Shown one piece after another: positions 42,704 through 51,262 of a stretch of DNA of 64,000 nt; position 1 is the first letter of the stretch; the number at the start of each line of letters is the position of its first letter. Origin of the DNA: Paenibacillus rhizosphaerae (GTDB lineage Bacteria > Bacillota > Bacilli > Paenibacillales > Paenibacillaceae); assembly GCF_014192015.1 (NCBI RefSeq), contig NZ_JACHXJ010000003.1, positions 1-64,000 of the forward strand, in the 5' to 3' direction. The translations under genes and the position numbers were made by a program. The notes beneath the pieces were generated by a model. The model was not told the DNA's origin. It searched no databases and was given only the letters and a program-made list of their open reading frames with translations.

Positions 42704-43264
42704 TTAGGCTTCTATCGATTTAATAACTCTCGCCGGATTGCCTCCGACGATCATGTTGTCCGGAACATCCCTGGTCACGACCGCTCCGGAAGCGATGACG
42801 ACGTTATTGCCGATCGTTACGCCCGGGTTGATGACCGCCCTCCCGCCAACCCACACATTATCGCCAATCGTTACGGGTTTGCCGTATTCCGGCCCCTTGA
42901 TCCTTTCGTACGGATCCACCGGGTGAGTCGCGGTATAGATGTGAACCCCGGGTCCCAACAAGCAGTTGTCCCCGATTCTCACTTCGCACACGTCCAGAAT
43001 GGTGCAGTCAAAGTTGGCGTAGAAATGTTCACCGACGTGAATATTGTAGCCATAGTCAAAGCGGATGTTGGGCTCCATCGCCAGGAAGTTCCCTGTTGAA
43101 CCCAACAGTTCCTTCAGGATTTTCAGCCGCAATGCTTCATCCGTTTCGGCCGTCTGGTTGTACATACGGGTCATTTGCCGGGCATATGCCCGCTCCCGCG
43201 TCAATTCAGGGTCAGCAGCGGCGTACAATTCGCCGTCCAGCATCTTTTGTTTTTCTGTTTTCAT
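42704..43264 (-). CDS. maa: Maltose/galactoside O-acetyltransferase, hexapeptide type
   Basis: A 186-residue left-handed beta-helix acetyltransferase that uses acetyl-CoA to acetylate sugars. The N-terminal MLDGELYAAADPELTRER is characteristic of maltose O-acetyltransferase. Hexapeptide repeats include IGDNCLLGPGVHI, IGDNVWVGGRAVI and IGNNVVIASGAVV, and the catalytic His lies in TATHPVDP. Its ATG overlaps the stop of the broken DUF2798 gene, which suggests a former coupled pair. Confidence 0.92.
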   Translation of the reverse strand: MKTEKQKMLDGELYAAADPELTRERAYARQMTRMYNQTAETDEALRLKILKELLGSTGNFLAMEPNIRFDYGYNIHVGEHFYANFDCTILDVCEVRIGDNCLLGPGVHIYTATHPVDPYERIKGPEYGKPVTIGDNVWVGGRAVINPGVTIGNNVVIASGAVVTRDVPDNMIVGGNPARVIKSIEA

Positions 43265-43719
43265 GTGTCTATAGGCTGCGCAATCAGCAGTTCAATCCAA
43301 AAGGCTAGGCCAAAGTTCCTTGGCCAAATATGAAGAAAATTGTAAAATGGCTCGAGGCTGATATGTTTTGTACCCACCCAGGTTCCGATGATGGACAGCC
43401 AGATCGAGAGTACGGTGACGTTTAACATCGTATTGAATCAAATTCGCGCATTGAATCCGTCCGCCATCCCTACGAATTTGGGCAGGAGCCTGCCGACAAT
43501 CGGTCCCGCAATCAGCCTTACCGACAGCATCACGATGATCCACATGAACGGAATAACCTTTAAGGTGTCGAGATACACCTCTTTGCTGAAGCCGCGTTCC
43601 AATCCGGTAATGATCGGAGCGATCGTGTTTACGGATATGATGGAAACGATGAGTAAAAACAGGATGCCTTCTTTTGCATTTCTGGGCAGTCTGTTTTCTG
43701 CGTGGATATGTTGTGCCAT
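43261..43719 (-). pseudogene. DUF2798 membrane protein with an internal TGA stop
   Basis: The first 93 codons (from ATG 43719, with GGGGGA upstream) encode EGILFLLIVSIISVNTIAPI and a second helix. A TGA at 43438-43440 stops the frame. The same frame continues without further stops for 58 codons (LNVTVLSIWLSIIGTWVGT, then WPRNFGLAFWIELLIAQP) to 43261. These two parts together match the length and helix order of DUF2798 proteins. A single base change explains it, unless TGA is read through or a restart at the nearby ATG makes a two-part protein. The function of the family is unknown. Confidence 0.85.
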
Positions 43720-43796
43720 TTACTAATCCCCCTTTGTATCCTCATCGTATAGCAGCGATAGGGGGCTTACTTCATAAGTGAACTTTTTATGAAAGT

Positions 43797-44792
43797 TTAA
43801 AGCTTAAATTCGTCGATCAACGACATTCCTTTTGTTATTCGCATCCGACTATCCCTCAAAAAGTCGCGGGTCCAAACGTCCGGTTCACTTAAATCCCAGC
43901 TTCGGTGCATACCGACGAATACAATCACTTCACGCAGTCTAAGGAAGAGCGGCAGATGGTCTTTCCAGCCATCAGGCATTTTACGGCCATCCTCGGTATA
44001 ACCTTGCACGAAATGTTTAATGAAAAGTTCAAACTGTGACTTCCGTTCGGATTTTGAATCTTCACCAAAAACATACAGCAAGTAATACAGCTGTACGGCA
44101 ATGTCTTCGACATACCAGCTGTACTGGCATTCGTCGAAGTCGAAAAGCGTGATTTCTCCTGCTTCATCCACCATAAAATTCCCGACATTGATATCCCCGT
44201 GAATCAAACCGAAATGATCTTCAGCTACAGGCAAGACAGCCAGCTGTGCTTTAAGCTCATCCAGGGCCAGAAGAACCGGTTGATGCTCTGAGGGTAGAAC
44301 ATTTCTGGCCTGCAAGAGGTATTCATTAGACTTCCAAGTATGTCTTTTGAGCGTTGGCTTATAACGCTTTGACAGTTCGTGAAGACGGCCGGTGATGCGT
44401 CCGCATTGTTCATAAAGCATGGCATTTCCTAAGCACTCCGGGTACCCGATTTTACGACCAACCGCGTGTCTGAATGACGTTACGTAGAAATCCATCGTAT
44501 TTCCATGCACCCGTTCGATGTCTTTGCTGGCCACTGAAGATACCGGTTCTGAAACAGAAAGTCCATTTGCCGAAAGATAACGTATCCATTCGATCTCAGC
44601 TGCAAGTCTTTTATATGTACGAAGCGTGCTCGGTGTGAACCGGAGAATATATTTCGATTTACCCTTCGTGTAGGAATAAATAAAGTTCTGAAAGCCTCCG
44701 ATGAAAGTCAGTTCCTTAGGGTTGACACCGAACCAGGCGGCGCCTTCTGCGGCATGCCCATCTAGGAACATTAATTTTATTTTGGGGTCCAT
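43797..44792 (-). CDS. APH-fold phosphotransferase, homoserine-kinase-II-like
   Basis: A 331-residue kinase-like protein. The catalytic loop GLIHGDINVGNFMVD lies near residue 212 and the metal site LFDFDECQYSWYVEDIA near 234. YILRFTPS near the start holds an N-lobe strand where an Arg stands in for the usual Lys. AGGAG lies five bases before the ATG at 44792; an adjacent ATG at 44795 is also possible. It may be transcribed with the lipoprotein gene 70 bases upstream. The substrate is unknown. Confidence 0.85.
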   Translation of the reverse strand: MDPKIKLMFLDGHAAEGAAWFGVNPKELTFIGGFQNFIYSYTKGKSKYILRFTPSTLRTYKRLAAEIEWIRYLSANGLSVSEPVSSVASKDIERVHGNTMDFYVTSFRHAVGRKIGYPECLGNAMLYEQCGRITGRLHELSKRYKPTLKRHTWKSNEYLLQARNVLPSEHQPVLLALDELKAQLAVLPVAEDHFGLIHGDINVGNFMVDEAGEITLFDFDECQYSWYVEDIAVQLYYLLYVFGEDSKSERKSQFELFIKHFVQGYTEDGRKMPDGWKDHLPLFLRLREVIVFVGMHRSWDLSEPDVWTRDFLRDSRMRITKGMSLIDEFKL

Positions 44793-44861
44793 CATTTCTC
44801 CTCGGTAATCCACATTTTTATAAAAATTAAGAACCACACTGGAACCTTGCCTTAAAGATTT

Positions 44862-45488
44862 TTATTCTTCAAGCCGTAAGGTGAATACGAGTGCCCACTC
44901 CGTTTGGCTTAACGATTCCGTTGAAAGATCCGATGTACGGATGGTATTGGAACTTGTGGCTTGCATGCCAAATACATGCACGGCCTGATCCGCTGTAAAC
45001 GTACGCGTTTCTGCATCCTGGATCAATCCTCGGGCCGTCAGCTTTTTATCCCAGGGGATCTGAAATGTGACTAGGCCTGATCCCGAGCGATCAACATTGG
45101 CTACCTTAATGATGCAGGTTTCGTCCTTCTCTTCATTGGATACCGTGTCAATGGATACGATTACTTCTACCTCGTTATTCTTCTGCTCATCCGGACTGTA
45201 AAACAGATCTCCGATCGAGCCTACTGAATCTACTCTCCGCCCGTCCTTCCAGATGTCTATATCCAGTTTGGCGTTTGGCTTGCTCCCCTCATATTTCAGT
45301 TTAAATGCACCGGACATTTGACCTAGGAACGGCTTGAACTTGGCTGCTTCCCCCTTGAACAAATCAACGGGCACCAGCTTTATTTGGGTAGGGATAGATT
45401 CCCTCTCAGGTGACGTCGTCTCCTTGCTCTCTGCAATACATCCCGTTAAGACGAAAAAGATGATCAATATGCATGCTTTTAAGCGCAT
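44862..45488 (-). CDS. Lipoprotein of unknown function
   Basis: A 208-residue predicted surface lipoprotein. The signal peptide has lipobox LTGC with the lipid-bearing Cys at residue 17. The mature part is a beta-rich stretch without a family I recognise. GGGGAGG precedes the ATG. An extended -10 promoter lies upstream at 45561-45569. Confidence 0.78.
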   Translation of the reverse strand: MRLKACILIIFFVLTGCIAESKETTSPERESIPTQIKLVPVDLFKGEAAKFKPFLGQMSGAFKLKYEGSKPNAKLDIDIWKDGRRVDSVGSIGDLFYSPDEQKNNEVEVIVSIDTVSNEEKDETCIIKVANVDRSGSGLVTFQIPWDKKLTARGLIQDAETRTFTADQAVHVFGMQATSSNTIRTSDLSTESLSQTEWALVFTLRLEE

Positions 45489-45560
45489 GGTACCTCCCCA
45501 AGGTGTTCTCCTGCCTAGAAAAACAGGTTATACATGATTTAAATGTCACCTTAATCCCAG

Positions 45561-45569
45561 ATTATACCA
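45561..45569 (-). promoter_or_regulatory. Extended -10 promoter of the lipoprotein gene
   Basis: On the minus strand TGGTATAAT gives a perfect -10 with the TG extension. The -35 region is weak, as is common for extended -10 promoters. Confidence 0.6.
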
Positions 45570-45601
45570 TATTGTGCGTTAGAGTGGTTCAACATAGTTT
45601 A

Positions 45602-45634
45602 TAAAAAAGCAGCCGATCGCTGGGATCAGCTGCT
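45602..45634 (-). terminator. Terminator of the sigma/anti-sigma operon
   Basis: AGCAGCCGATC (45608-45618) pairs with GATCAGCTGCT (45624-45634) with one mismatch. On the minus strand a six-T run follows. Confidence 0.9.
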
Positions 45635-45767
45635 CTGGTCTGCTTTCTTTTGGCAAAGAAAGGGTCGGTCGATTTGTGCAGCAGCTCCGCTTCATCCAAA
45701 GCATTCATGAAGTCTTTTATCGGCAAAGACACCGCGATGCATGACTTCCGACACGGGCTTATTTCAT

Positions 45768-46763
45768 TCATCTGTCGACGGTTGCACCCATCACGGCTGC
45801 TTTAACATACTTCTGGCCCTGCAGTTGCTTTAGGCTCTCAGCCTTTCCCGTCACGACAACGCCAAAGAGATGCACGTCACTTATTTCCGGTTGTTCCTTA
45901 TCCTTGCGCAAATAATCGTAAATCCGCTTGAATTCCTGCTTATATTTTCGATTGTGATGCACTCCGTATTCCAGCGATTCAAGAAAGTTCTTTTCTGAAA
46001 TATCATCACTATCCGGTTGAACTCCAAAACCGTATACGCTGCTCGTCCAGTCGGGAAACGGATCAACAACGGATCCATCAGGCATTTTAGCGGCCGTATA
46101 TGGCTTCATATCCGAATAAGTGTCTACCCAATACCACACGGGATGGACGCCCGGCGGAAGCATCGACTTGATCTGCTCCACCGTATAATTTTTATCAAAA
46201 GAAATGCCCATTTCAACCCGCTTCCGTCCATCCATGTCCTTCAGCTGCGGAAGTTCATTAAGGTAGTTCGCGTATTCTACGCTCGGAAGATAGAACAGCA
46301 TCTCTCTCTCACCATTATAGGGGTTATAGGGGCGTGAATATTGAAATCCTTTAGCCTCCATATCTGGGTCCAGAAGCGAGATGTCAGAATAGTTACCGGG
46401 TGGCCGGGAAAAACTTCCCCAGGAACTAAATCCGTAAGTTTCCTCACCCCAGATGACCGGCATACCCTCAACAAGCTTATATGTTCGGTATTCGAGTGTA
46501 CCGTGAAGAAAGCCGTAGTTAATTTGGGAACTAATGATATACTGATTGGGACCACTGATCGCTTTAAGCATCTCAATGTCACGCATTGCATGTACTGAGC
46601 TCCTGTACTGCAGCTGTAAATTCGCAAACCACCCTCCCGCAAGGATAAATAGCGTAATTCCCAACGATATGATTGCGTTTCTTAGGATCGTTCTGCGCCG
46701 GGCTTTCCTGACTAAAGCCGCCAGCTTCGCCCCATCTTCAAAGCTAGATTCGTTATCGTCCAT
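45768..46763 (-). CDS. Anti-sigma factor, YhdL/sigma-factor-regulator type
   Basis: A 331-residue single-pass membrane protein. The cytosolic N-terminus is short, followed by one membrane helix near residues 29-47 (NAIISLGITLFILAGGWFA). The large outer region shows the two parts of sigma regulator N and C domains (EETYGFSSWGSFSRPPGNYSD; VHPVWYWVDTYS, VYGFGVQPD). GGAGG precedes the ATG at 46763, which overlaps the sigma gene by 11 bases. It should bind and hold the ECF sigma factor encoded just upstream until an envelope signal arrives. Confidence 0.87.
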   Translation of the reverse strand: MDDNESSFEDGAKLAALVRKARRRTILRNAIISLGITLFILAGGWFANLQLQYRSSVHAMRDIEMLKAISGPNQYIISSQINYGFLHGTLEYRTYKLVEGMPVIWGEETYGFSSWGSFSRPPGNYSDISLLDPDMEAKGFQYSRPYNPYNGEREMLFYLPSVEYANYLNELPQLKDMDGRKRVEMGISFDKNYTVEQIKSMLPPGVHPVWYWVDTYSDMKPYTAAKMPDGSVVDPFPDWTSSVYGFGVQPDSDDISEKNFLESLEYGVHHNRKYKQEFKRIYDYLRKDKEQPEISDVHLFGVVVTGKAESLKQLQGQKYVKAAVMGATVDR

Positions 46764-47250
46764 CGTATAGTCCTCCATATTTTTTCTGAAATAGCTTGCG
46801 TGCCCGATATAAGTAGGTCTTCACCTTCTCCTCACGAATGGCTACGAGTTCAGAGATTTCTTTATAGCTAAAACCTAGTTCGTATTTTACAATAAGCAGC
46901 TGTTTATAGATCGGAGCCAGTTCTTCCATCACCTTTTCGATCTCTTCTCTCCGCTCCTTTCGCAGCAGGATTTCCTCTAGAATTTCACTACCTTCCACAG
47001 TCGTTTCTTCAATCGAAATCTCAATTCGTTTGCGTTTTCGCAGCATATCGTAATATCGATTGAGGGCGACCCGATAAAGCCACGCCGAAAACTTGTCAGG
47101 CCCGATGGAATCCATATACAGGAGACCTTTATATACGGCGTCCTGGACGATATCCTCGGCGTCAGCTCTGCTTGCCCCCAGGCGAATCAGGTACCGTTGA
47201 ATCTGTTTCATTTTATCCTGCATCAGCCGCAGCATCTGCTCGTTATCCAC
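46753..47250 (-). CDS. ECF sigma factor partnered with a YhdL-like anti-sigma factor
   Basis: A 165-residue sigma-70 family ECF protein. Region 2 is seen as ASRADAEDIVQDAVYKGLL near residue 27 and WLYRVALNRYYDML near 55. Region 4 includes LGFSYKEISELVAIREEKVKTYLYRARKLF near 125. The start is probably GTG at 47250 after GGAGGGAGG; the open frame upstream has no ribosome site. It is translationally coupled to its anti-sigma factor. It resembles the SigM/YlaC-like envelope-stress group. Confidence 0.9.
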   Translation of the reverse strand: MDNEQMLRLMQDKMKQIQRYLIRLGASRADAEDIVQDAVYKGLLYMDSIGPDKFSAWLYRVALNRYYDMLRKRKRIEISIEETTVEGSEILEEILLRKERREEIEKVMEELAPIYKQLLIVKYELGFSYKEISELVAIREEKVKTYLYRARKLFQKKYGGLYDGR

Positions 47251-47352
47251 TTTCAACCTCCCTCCAAGCAGTACGACGTTTGGGCAGGTGCATATGTATA
47301 CAGGCGCTGCAAAAAAGATCTTTCCTCTGGGTCGCAATTGCTTTTGATTGAA

Positions 47353-47383
47353 CAAAAAAACAGCCGATCTTGTCGATCAGCTG
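47353..47383 (-). terminator. Terminator overlapping the GNAT gene stop
   Basis: CAGCCGATC (47361-47369) pairs with GATCAGCTG (47375-47383) with one mismatch. A seven-T run follows on the minus strand. Confidence 0.9.
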
Positions 47384-47930
47384 CCGGACCACTTATTTGT
47401 AAAATTGAACACCTTCGCCGCCCCGATTTCAGCCCGCAATTCCTTGTCCTCTTCCGTGAACCTGTTGTTCGTATAATGCGCGAGGGTTTTCCGCCAAAAA
47501 TGAATGGTCCTTGCATTCCTCTCGGTCGGGGTCGTGTAGATCAGCCATTCTCCTTGAAACCGGTTGAATATTTGGGTAATAGCCTGCTCGGCAACACCCT
47601 GACCCCGAAAAGGCTGTAATATAAAGTATTCATTCACCAAAAAGTCGCTGTCATCCTCCACATAAGGCGGCGTGGCAATCAATGCGAAACCTGCGGGCAC
47701 TTCGTTGACCCGAATCAAAAAAGGAAAGAGACACTCCTTTTTTCCCACCAAATATCAAACTCGGGCATTTGCTGCTGAAGCGTTTGAATAGCATCGCTGT
47801 CTTCAAAGACGCCATATCGATTGGGAAGCACGTTACGGATCCCCGCTAAATCGTGAAGATACAGAGGGTAAAGATTATAGATGATCAATTGCGTATCACG
47901 CCTGCTTAATTCAACCGTTATTTCCGCCAT
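47377..47930 (-). pseudogene. GNAT acetyltransferase gene with a frameshift in an A6 run
   Basis: The first part (from ATG 47930) reads for 71 codons to EFDIWWEKRSVSFLF and stops. The second part overlaps it in the -1 frame and carries the acetyl-CoA site FRGQGVAEQAITQIF, then NARTIHFWRKTL. One extra A in the run GGGAAAAAAGG (minus strand, near 47744-47754) would fuse them into a 184-residue GNAT protein. It may be a true frameshift, a sequencing error, or recoding: the ribosome slipping back one base on the AAA codon would give the same join. The terminator overlaps the stop. Confidence 0.82.
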
Positions 47931-48030
47931 GTTGGACCCTCCTCATAAAGCCTTCTCTCTTTTACCGTAAAGTATATCGGCCGGCGGTTTGAAAGAATAT
48001 GCAGAGAATACATATAACCATTTTAGGATA

Positions 48031-48072
48031 CAAAAAGGGCTCGCGTTGGTTGTTGATGACACGCAAGCCCTT
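48031..48072 (-). terminator. Terminator of the CD3324-like gene
   Basis: AAGGGCTCGCGT (48035-48046) pairs with ACGCAAGCCCTT (48061-48072) with one mismatch. T residues follow on the minus strand. Confidence 0.85.
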
Positions 48073-48076
48073 GGCA

Positions 48077-48343
48077 TTAATTTTTCTGGTATACGATCTT
48101 TCGGATCGTCTCTTCAGCTAGGCAGTAAGATTGGGAGAGCTGCTCCACATCGAGTCCTTTACGGAACGATTGTCTGATCTCTAAATTGCGTTTCCGCAAA
48201 TAGTCCCGCTGTCCTGAAAGCTGGCCCCACTTTTTGCGGCCATCCTCCGAAGAAGGAATATAGATCGTCCTGCCTTGGACGTATTTTTGAATTTCCTGAA
48301 GCAGCTGTTCCGGTAAAATGTCGCTTGCAGATCTATATTTCAT
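48077..48343 (-). CDS. Small DNA-binding-like protein, CD3324 family
   Basis: An 88-residue protein. KYRSASDILPEQLLQEIQKY at the start and GRTIYIPS are typical of this small family. A C-terminal helix-turn-helix-like segment, GLDVEQLSQSYCLAEETIRKIVYQ, recalls Mor-type activators. It is probably a transcription factor, but its targets are unknown. AAAGGG precedes the ATG. Confidence 0.8.
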   Translation of the reverse strand: MKYRSASDILPEQLLQEIQKYVQGRTIYIPSSEDGRKKWGQLSGQRDYLRKRNLEIRQSFRKGLDVEQLSQSYCLAEETIRKIVYQKN

Positions 48344-48659
48344 TGGCTTCGCCCTTTCATCTAAGTGAATTTAAGATGGTAAGGTAGCAAAGCCTGCATG
48401 ACAAACATCCTGCTAATGATCTGAACATGATGCGGTTAATAGATACGGCTCCATGCAAAACAACCGCCGCTGTTTGTCATATAGACTCTGCATGGAGCAA
48501 CGTTGTAAACTTTGCATCGGGTAAGCTTTTGGATTCAGTAGGTCCTGAACCACCATCATCGCGATATTCCTCTCTTTCGGTTATTCATCCTGCTGTTATT
48601 CTAGTTTCCACATGATGTCTGTGGATTCCTTTTTATAATTAGAAGTCTAGAATCCTACT
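48344..48659. other. Gene-free stretch with one long stem
   Basis: GCTCCATGCA (48448-48457) and TGCATGGAGC (48489-48498) form a perfect 10-base stem, and AAACA/TGTTT pairs inside. No T-run follows, so it is not a standard terminator. No gene is seen. Confidence 0.4.
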
Positions 48660-49373
48660 TCAATCCCACAAAATCGTATCCGTCGTAATATATGCCGCAC
48701 CCGCCTCCTCAAACGGCCGTGAAATCGCCCGCTCGTTTACGGTCCAGATCGACACGTCAACGCCGGCCTTGCTGCAGTTTCGCACGTCATCCGGCGTTGT
48801 CGAACGGTAATCGTAATCCAGAAAAGCAGGCTGCAGCCGGCCGATGAACTCAAGGTCCGCTTCGCTCGGCGGCTTCGCCGATAAAAAGCCGAGCGGCACC
48901 GCCGGATCGATGGCACGCACCTTCAGCAAATCGTTGGCATTGAAACAAATAAAGCTCATATGTCCCATCATGCCGGAGCCGCGAACCAGCTCAACAAGCC
49001 TTTCCAGATCGCGATCCTGGTGATATTCCTCGATCTCGACGAATGCGTTCATGCCGTATTTGACGCATACGGACAGCACTTCCTCCAGCGTCGGAATTTG
49101 CAGGCCGGAATAATCGCCGATCCCGTTTCCCGCGGTGATGCTCAGCTCGCGGATCTCGGCATATGAGAAATCCTTCGTCCTCCCCGTTCCGTTCGTCATC
49201 CGGTCGACGGTTCGGTCATGATGGACAATCCAGCGGCCGTCCGTTGTGCAATAGGTATCGCATTCAATGCCCCAAAACCCCGATCGGCCCGCCAGCTCAA
49301 AAGCCGCGACGGTATTCTCAGGCGCTTGCATACTGAGCCCCCGATGGGCGACGTACTTTGGTTGATGATTCAC
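48660..49373 (-). CDS. Glycerophosphodiester phosphodiesterase
   Basis: A 237-residue TIM-barrel enzyme that hydrolyses glycerophosphodiesters to glycerol-3-phosphate and an alcohol. The catalytic HRG..(A)PENT motif lies near residue 10, GIECDTYCTTDG near 34 and HHDRTVDR near 51. The C-terminal DVSIWTVNE is conserved. There is no signal peptide, so it is cytoplasmic. It starts at GTG with GAGGTGA upstream, 38 bases after the last permease of the ABC operon, and no terminator separates them. That position suggests the transporter feeds it. Confidence 0.92.
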   Translation of the reverse strand: MNHQPKYVAHRGLSMQAPENTVAAFELAGRSGFWGIECDTYCTTDGRWIVHHDRTVDRMTNGTGRTKDFSYAEIRELSITAGNGIGDYSGLQIPTLEEVLSVCVKYGMNAFVEIEEYHQDRDLERLVELVRGSGMMGHMSFICFNANDLLKVRAIDPAVPLGFLSAKPPSEADLEFIGRLQPAFLDYDYRSTTPDDVRNCSKAGVDVSIWTVNERAISRPFEEAGAAYITTDTILWD

Positions 49374-49411
49374 CTGTCTTCACCTCATGATCCGAATTTT
49401 TGTTGCTGCCC

Positions 49412-50278
49412 TCATCCTTTGATCGAACCGAGCATAACCCCTTTGTTAAAGTATTTTTGCAAAAAGGGGAAAATGACCAGCAGCGGCAGCGCCGTTAACA
49501 TGATCGCCGCCATTTTGGCTGCAGGCGTATATTTATACAATACATTGGACGCGTTGGAGATGGTAGGGTCATCCTCAACGAGCATTTGCCGTAAAAATAC
49601 CTGCAGCGGCATGAGTTTTGCATCGTTTAAATATATAATAGCGGAAAAATACGTATTCCAGTTGCTCACCAGATAAAATAACGTAAAGGTCGCAATGACC
49701 GGCATGGACAGCGGCACGATGATCGATAGAAACAGGCGCCACTCGCCGCTCCCGTCGATTCGGGCCGATTCTTCCAGTTCCAGCGGCATGGACTGAAAAA
49801 AGCTCCTCATCACAATAACGTTGAACGCGGCAATCGCCGAGCTCAGCCAAATCGCCCAGAAGCTGTCCAATAGATGGAGCGATCGGACGACCAAATAGGT
49901 CGGAATCATGCCCCCTGAGAACAGCATCGTGAAAAACACCATAAAATTCATGGAATTCCGGAATTTGAGCCACCGCTTGGACAACCCGTAGGCCATCAGG
50001 GAGGTCAGCACGATATTCAGCGCCGTCCCTCCCAAGCTGATGATCACCGCATTGCGGAATGCAAGCGTAAAGCCCGGATGGGCCAGTAAATACAAATAAC
50101 CGTCCAGGGTAAACTGCTTCGGAATAACGAAGAATCCCCGCGTTAAATACTCGTACTCCGTCGAGAACGAAACCGCGAGCACATAGAACAATGGGAAAAT
50201 CGCGACCGCGGCCGCCAGGATAAGGATGAAATATACGAGACACGTGAAGAACAGATCGTTGCCTTTTGCCTGCCGCAT
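49412..50278 (-). CDS. ABC transporter permease, LplC/CarB type
   Basis: A 288-residue permease with six hydrophobic segments. The EAA-type loop MPLELEESARIDGSGEWRLF lies near residue 163. The ending LPLLVIFPFLQKYFNKGVMLGSIKG is typical of LplC-type proteins. AAGGGG lies in the end of the preceding gene and the ATG directly follows its stop. Partner of the permease at 50279. Confidence 0.93.
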   Translation of the reverse strand: MRQAKGNDLFFTCLVYFILILAAAVAIFPLFYVLAVSFSTEYEYLTRGFFVIPKQFTLDGYLYLLAHPGFTLAFRNAVIISLGGTALNIVLTSLMAYGLSKRWLKFRNSMNFMVFFTMLFSGGMIPTYLVVRSLHLLDSFWAIWLSSAIAAFNVIVMRSFFQSMPLELEESARIDGSGEWRLFLSIIVPLSMPVIATFTLFYLVSNWNTYFSAIIYLNDAKLMPLQVFLRQMLVEDDPTISNASNVLYKYTPAAKMAAIMLTALPLLVIFPFLQKYFNKGVMLGSIKG

Positions 50279-51175
50279 TTAAAACACCCCTTCCTGGCCG
50301 AATCTCTTGGCGAGCCGGTTCACACCCCATACCAGCACCAAACCGACCACGGATTTAAATAAACCGACGGCCGTCGAGTAGCTGTAATCGCCTTCGATCA
50401 GACCCTTTTTATATATAAAAGTCTCAAACACCTCAGACACTTCTTGGTTCATCGGGTTCTGCAGCAGGAAAATATGCTCGAAACCGAGGTCCATCATATG
50501 CCCGAACCGCAAAATAAACATGACGACGATGACGCCCCGCAAGCCGGGAAGCGTAATATGCCATACCTGGCGCCAGCGGTTCGCGCCGTCCATCATAGCC
50601 GCTTCGTACAGCGTCGGGTCGATGCCCGATAAAGCTGCCAGAAATATAATCGCTCCCCAGCCGGCCCCCTGCCAAATGTTCTGAAATAGCCACACCCACC
50701 GGAAGTAGCGCGGATCCGTCATCAGTTCAATCGGGCCCAACCCCCAGTCCCCCAATAGTTGATTGATGCCTCCGGAGCCGGTGGCGAAGAGCACGATCGT
50801 AATCCCGACGATCACGACCCAGGAAATAAAATTAGGCGCATACAGAATGGTTTGGATCGCCGTCTTGATCCGTCTCGCTCTCACTTCATTCAGCAGCAGG
50901 GCGACCAGGATCGGGGCCGGGAAAAAGAGCAGTACATCCAGTAAATTGAGCAGCAGCGTGTTTTTGAGCAGCAGCAGGAAATCGCCTTCGGCAAACAGTC
51001 TGCGAAAATAGTGAAGACCTACCCATTCGCTCCCCGTTATTCCCTTGAAGGGACTATACTTCATAAAGGCGATCGAGATCCCGAACATCGGGATATATTT
51101 AAAAATGATAAAATAGAGCAGACCCGGCAGGATCATGAGATAGATGGGAAATGCCCTCTTCCAGTACGCTTTCAT
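50279..51175 (-). CDS. ABC transporter permease, LplB type
   Basis: A 298-residue permease. The N-terminal YLMILPGLLYFIIFKYIPMF and the EAA loop LYEAAMMDGANRWRQVWHI near residue 192 mark the LplB subfamily, which carries oligosaccharide-type substrates. GGAGGG precedes the ATG. A GC-rich hairpin (51223-51247) separates it from the binding-protein gene. Confidence 0.93.
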   Translation of the reverse strand: MKAYWKRAFPIYLMILPGLLYFIIFKYIPMFGISIAFMKYSPFKGITGSEWVGLHYFRRLFAEGDFLLLLKNTLLLNLLDVLLFFPAPILVALLLNEVRARRIKTAIQTILYAPNFISWVVIVGITIVLFATGSGGINQLLGDWGLGPIELMTDPRYFRWVWLFQNIWQGAGWGAIIFLAALSGIDPTLYEAAMMDGANRWRQVWHITLPGLRGVIVVMFILRFGHMMDLGFEHIFLLQNPMNQEVSEVFETFIYKKGLIEGDYSYSTAVGLFKSVVGLVLVWGVNRLAKRFGQEGVF

Positions 51176-51222
51176 GTCTTCAACCCTCCAACTCGCTGTA
51201 AAGCCCGCCTGGAAATAAACAG

Positions 51223-51247
51223 CCCCAGGCGGCCGCAGCCGCCCGGG
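51223..51247 (-). promoter_or_regulatory. Intercistronic hairpin between binding-protein and permease genes
   Basis: CCCCAGGCGGC (51223-51233) pairs with GCCGCCCGGG (51238-51247). On the minus strand only CTGTTTATTT follows, so it is a weak or partial terminator. Such hairpins often raise binding-protein message over permease message. Confidence 0.6.
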
Positions 51248-51262
51248 ACCTTCAGGCGAACG

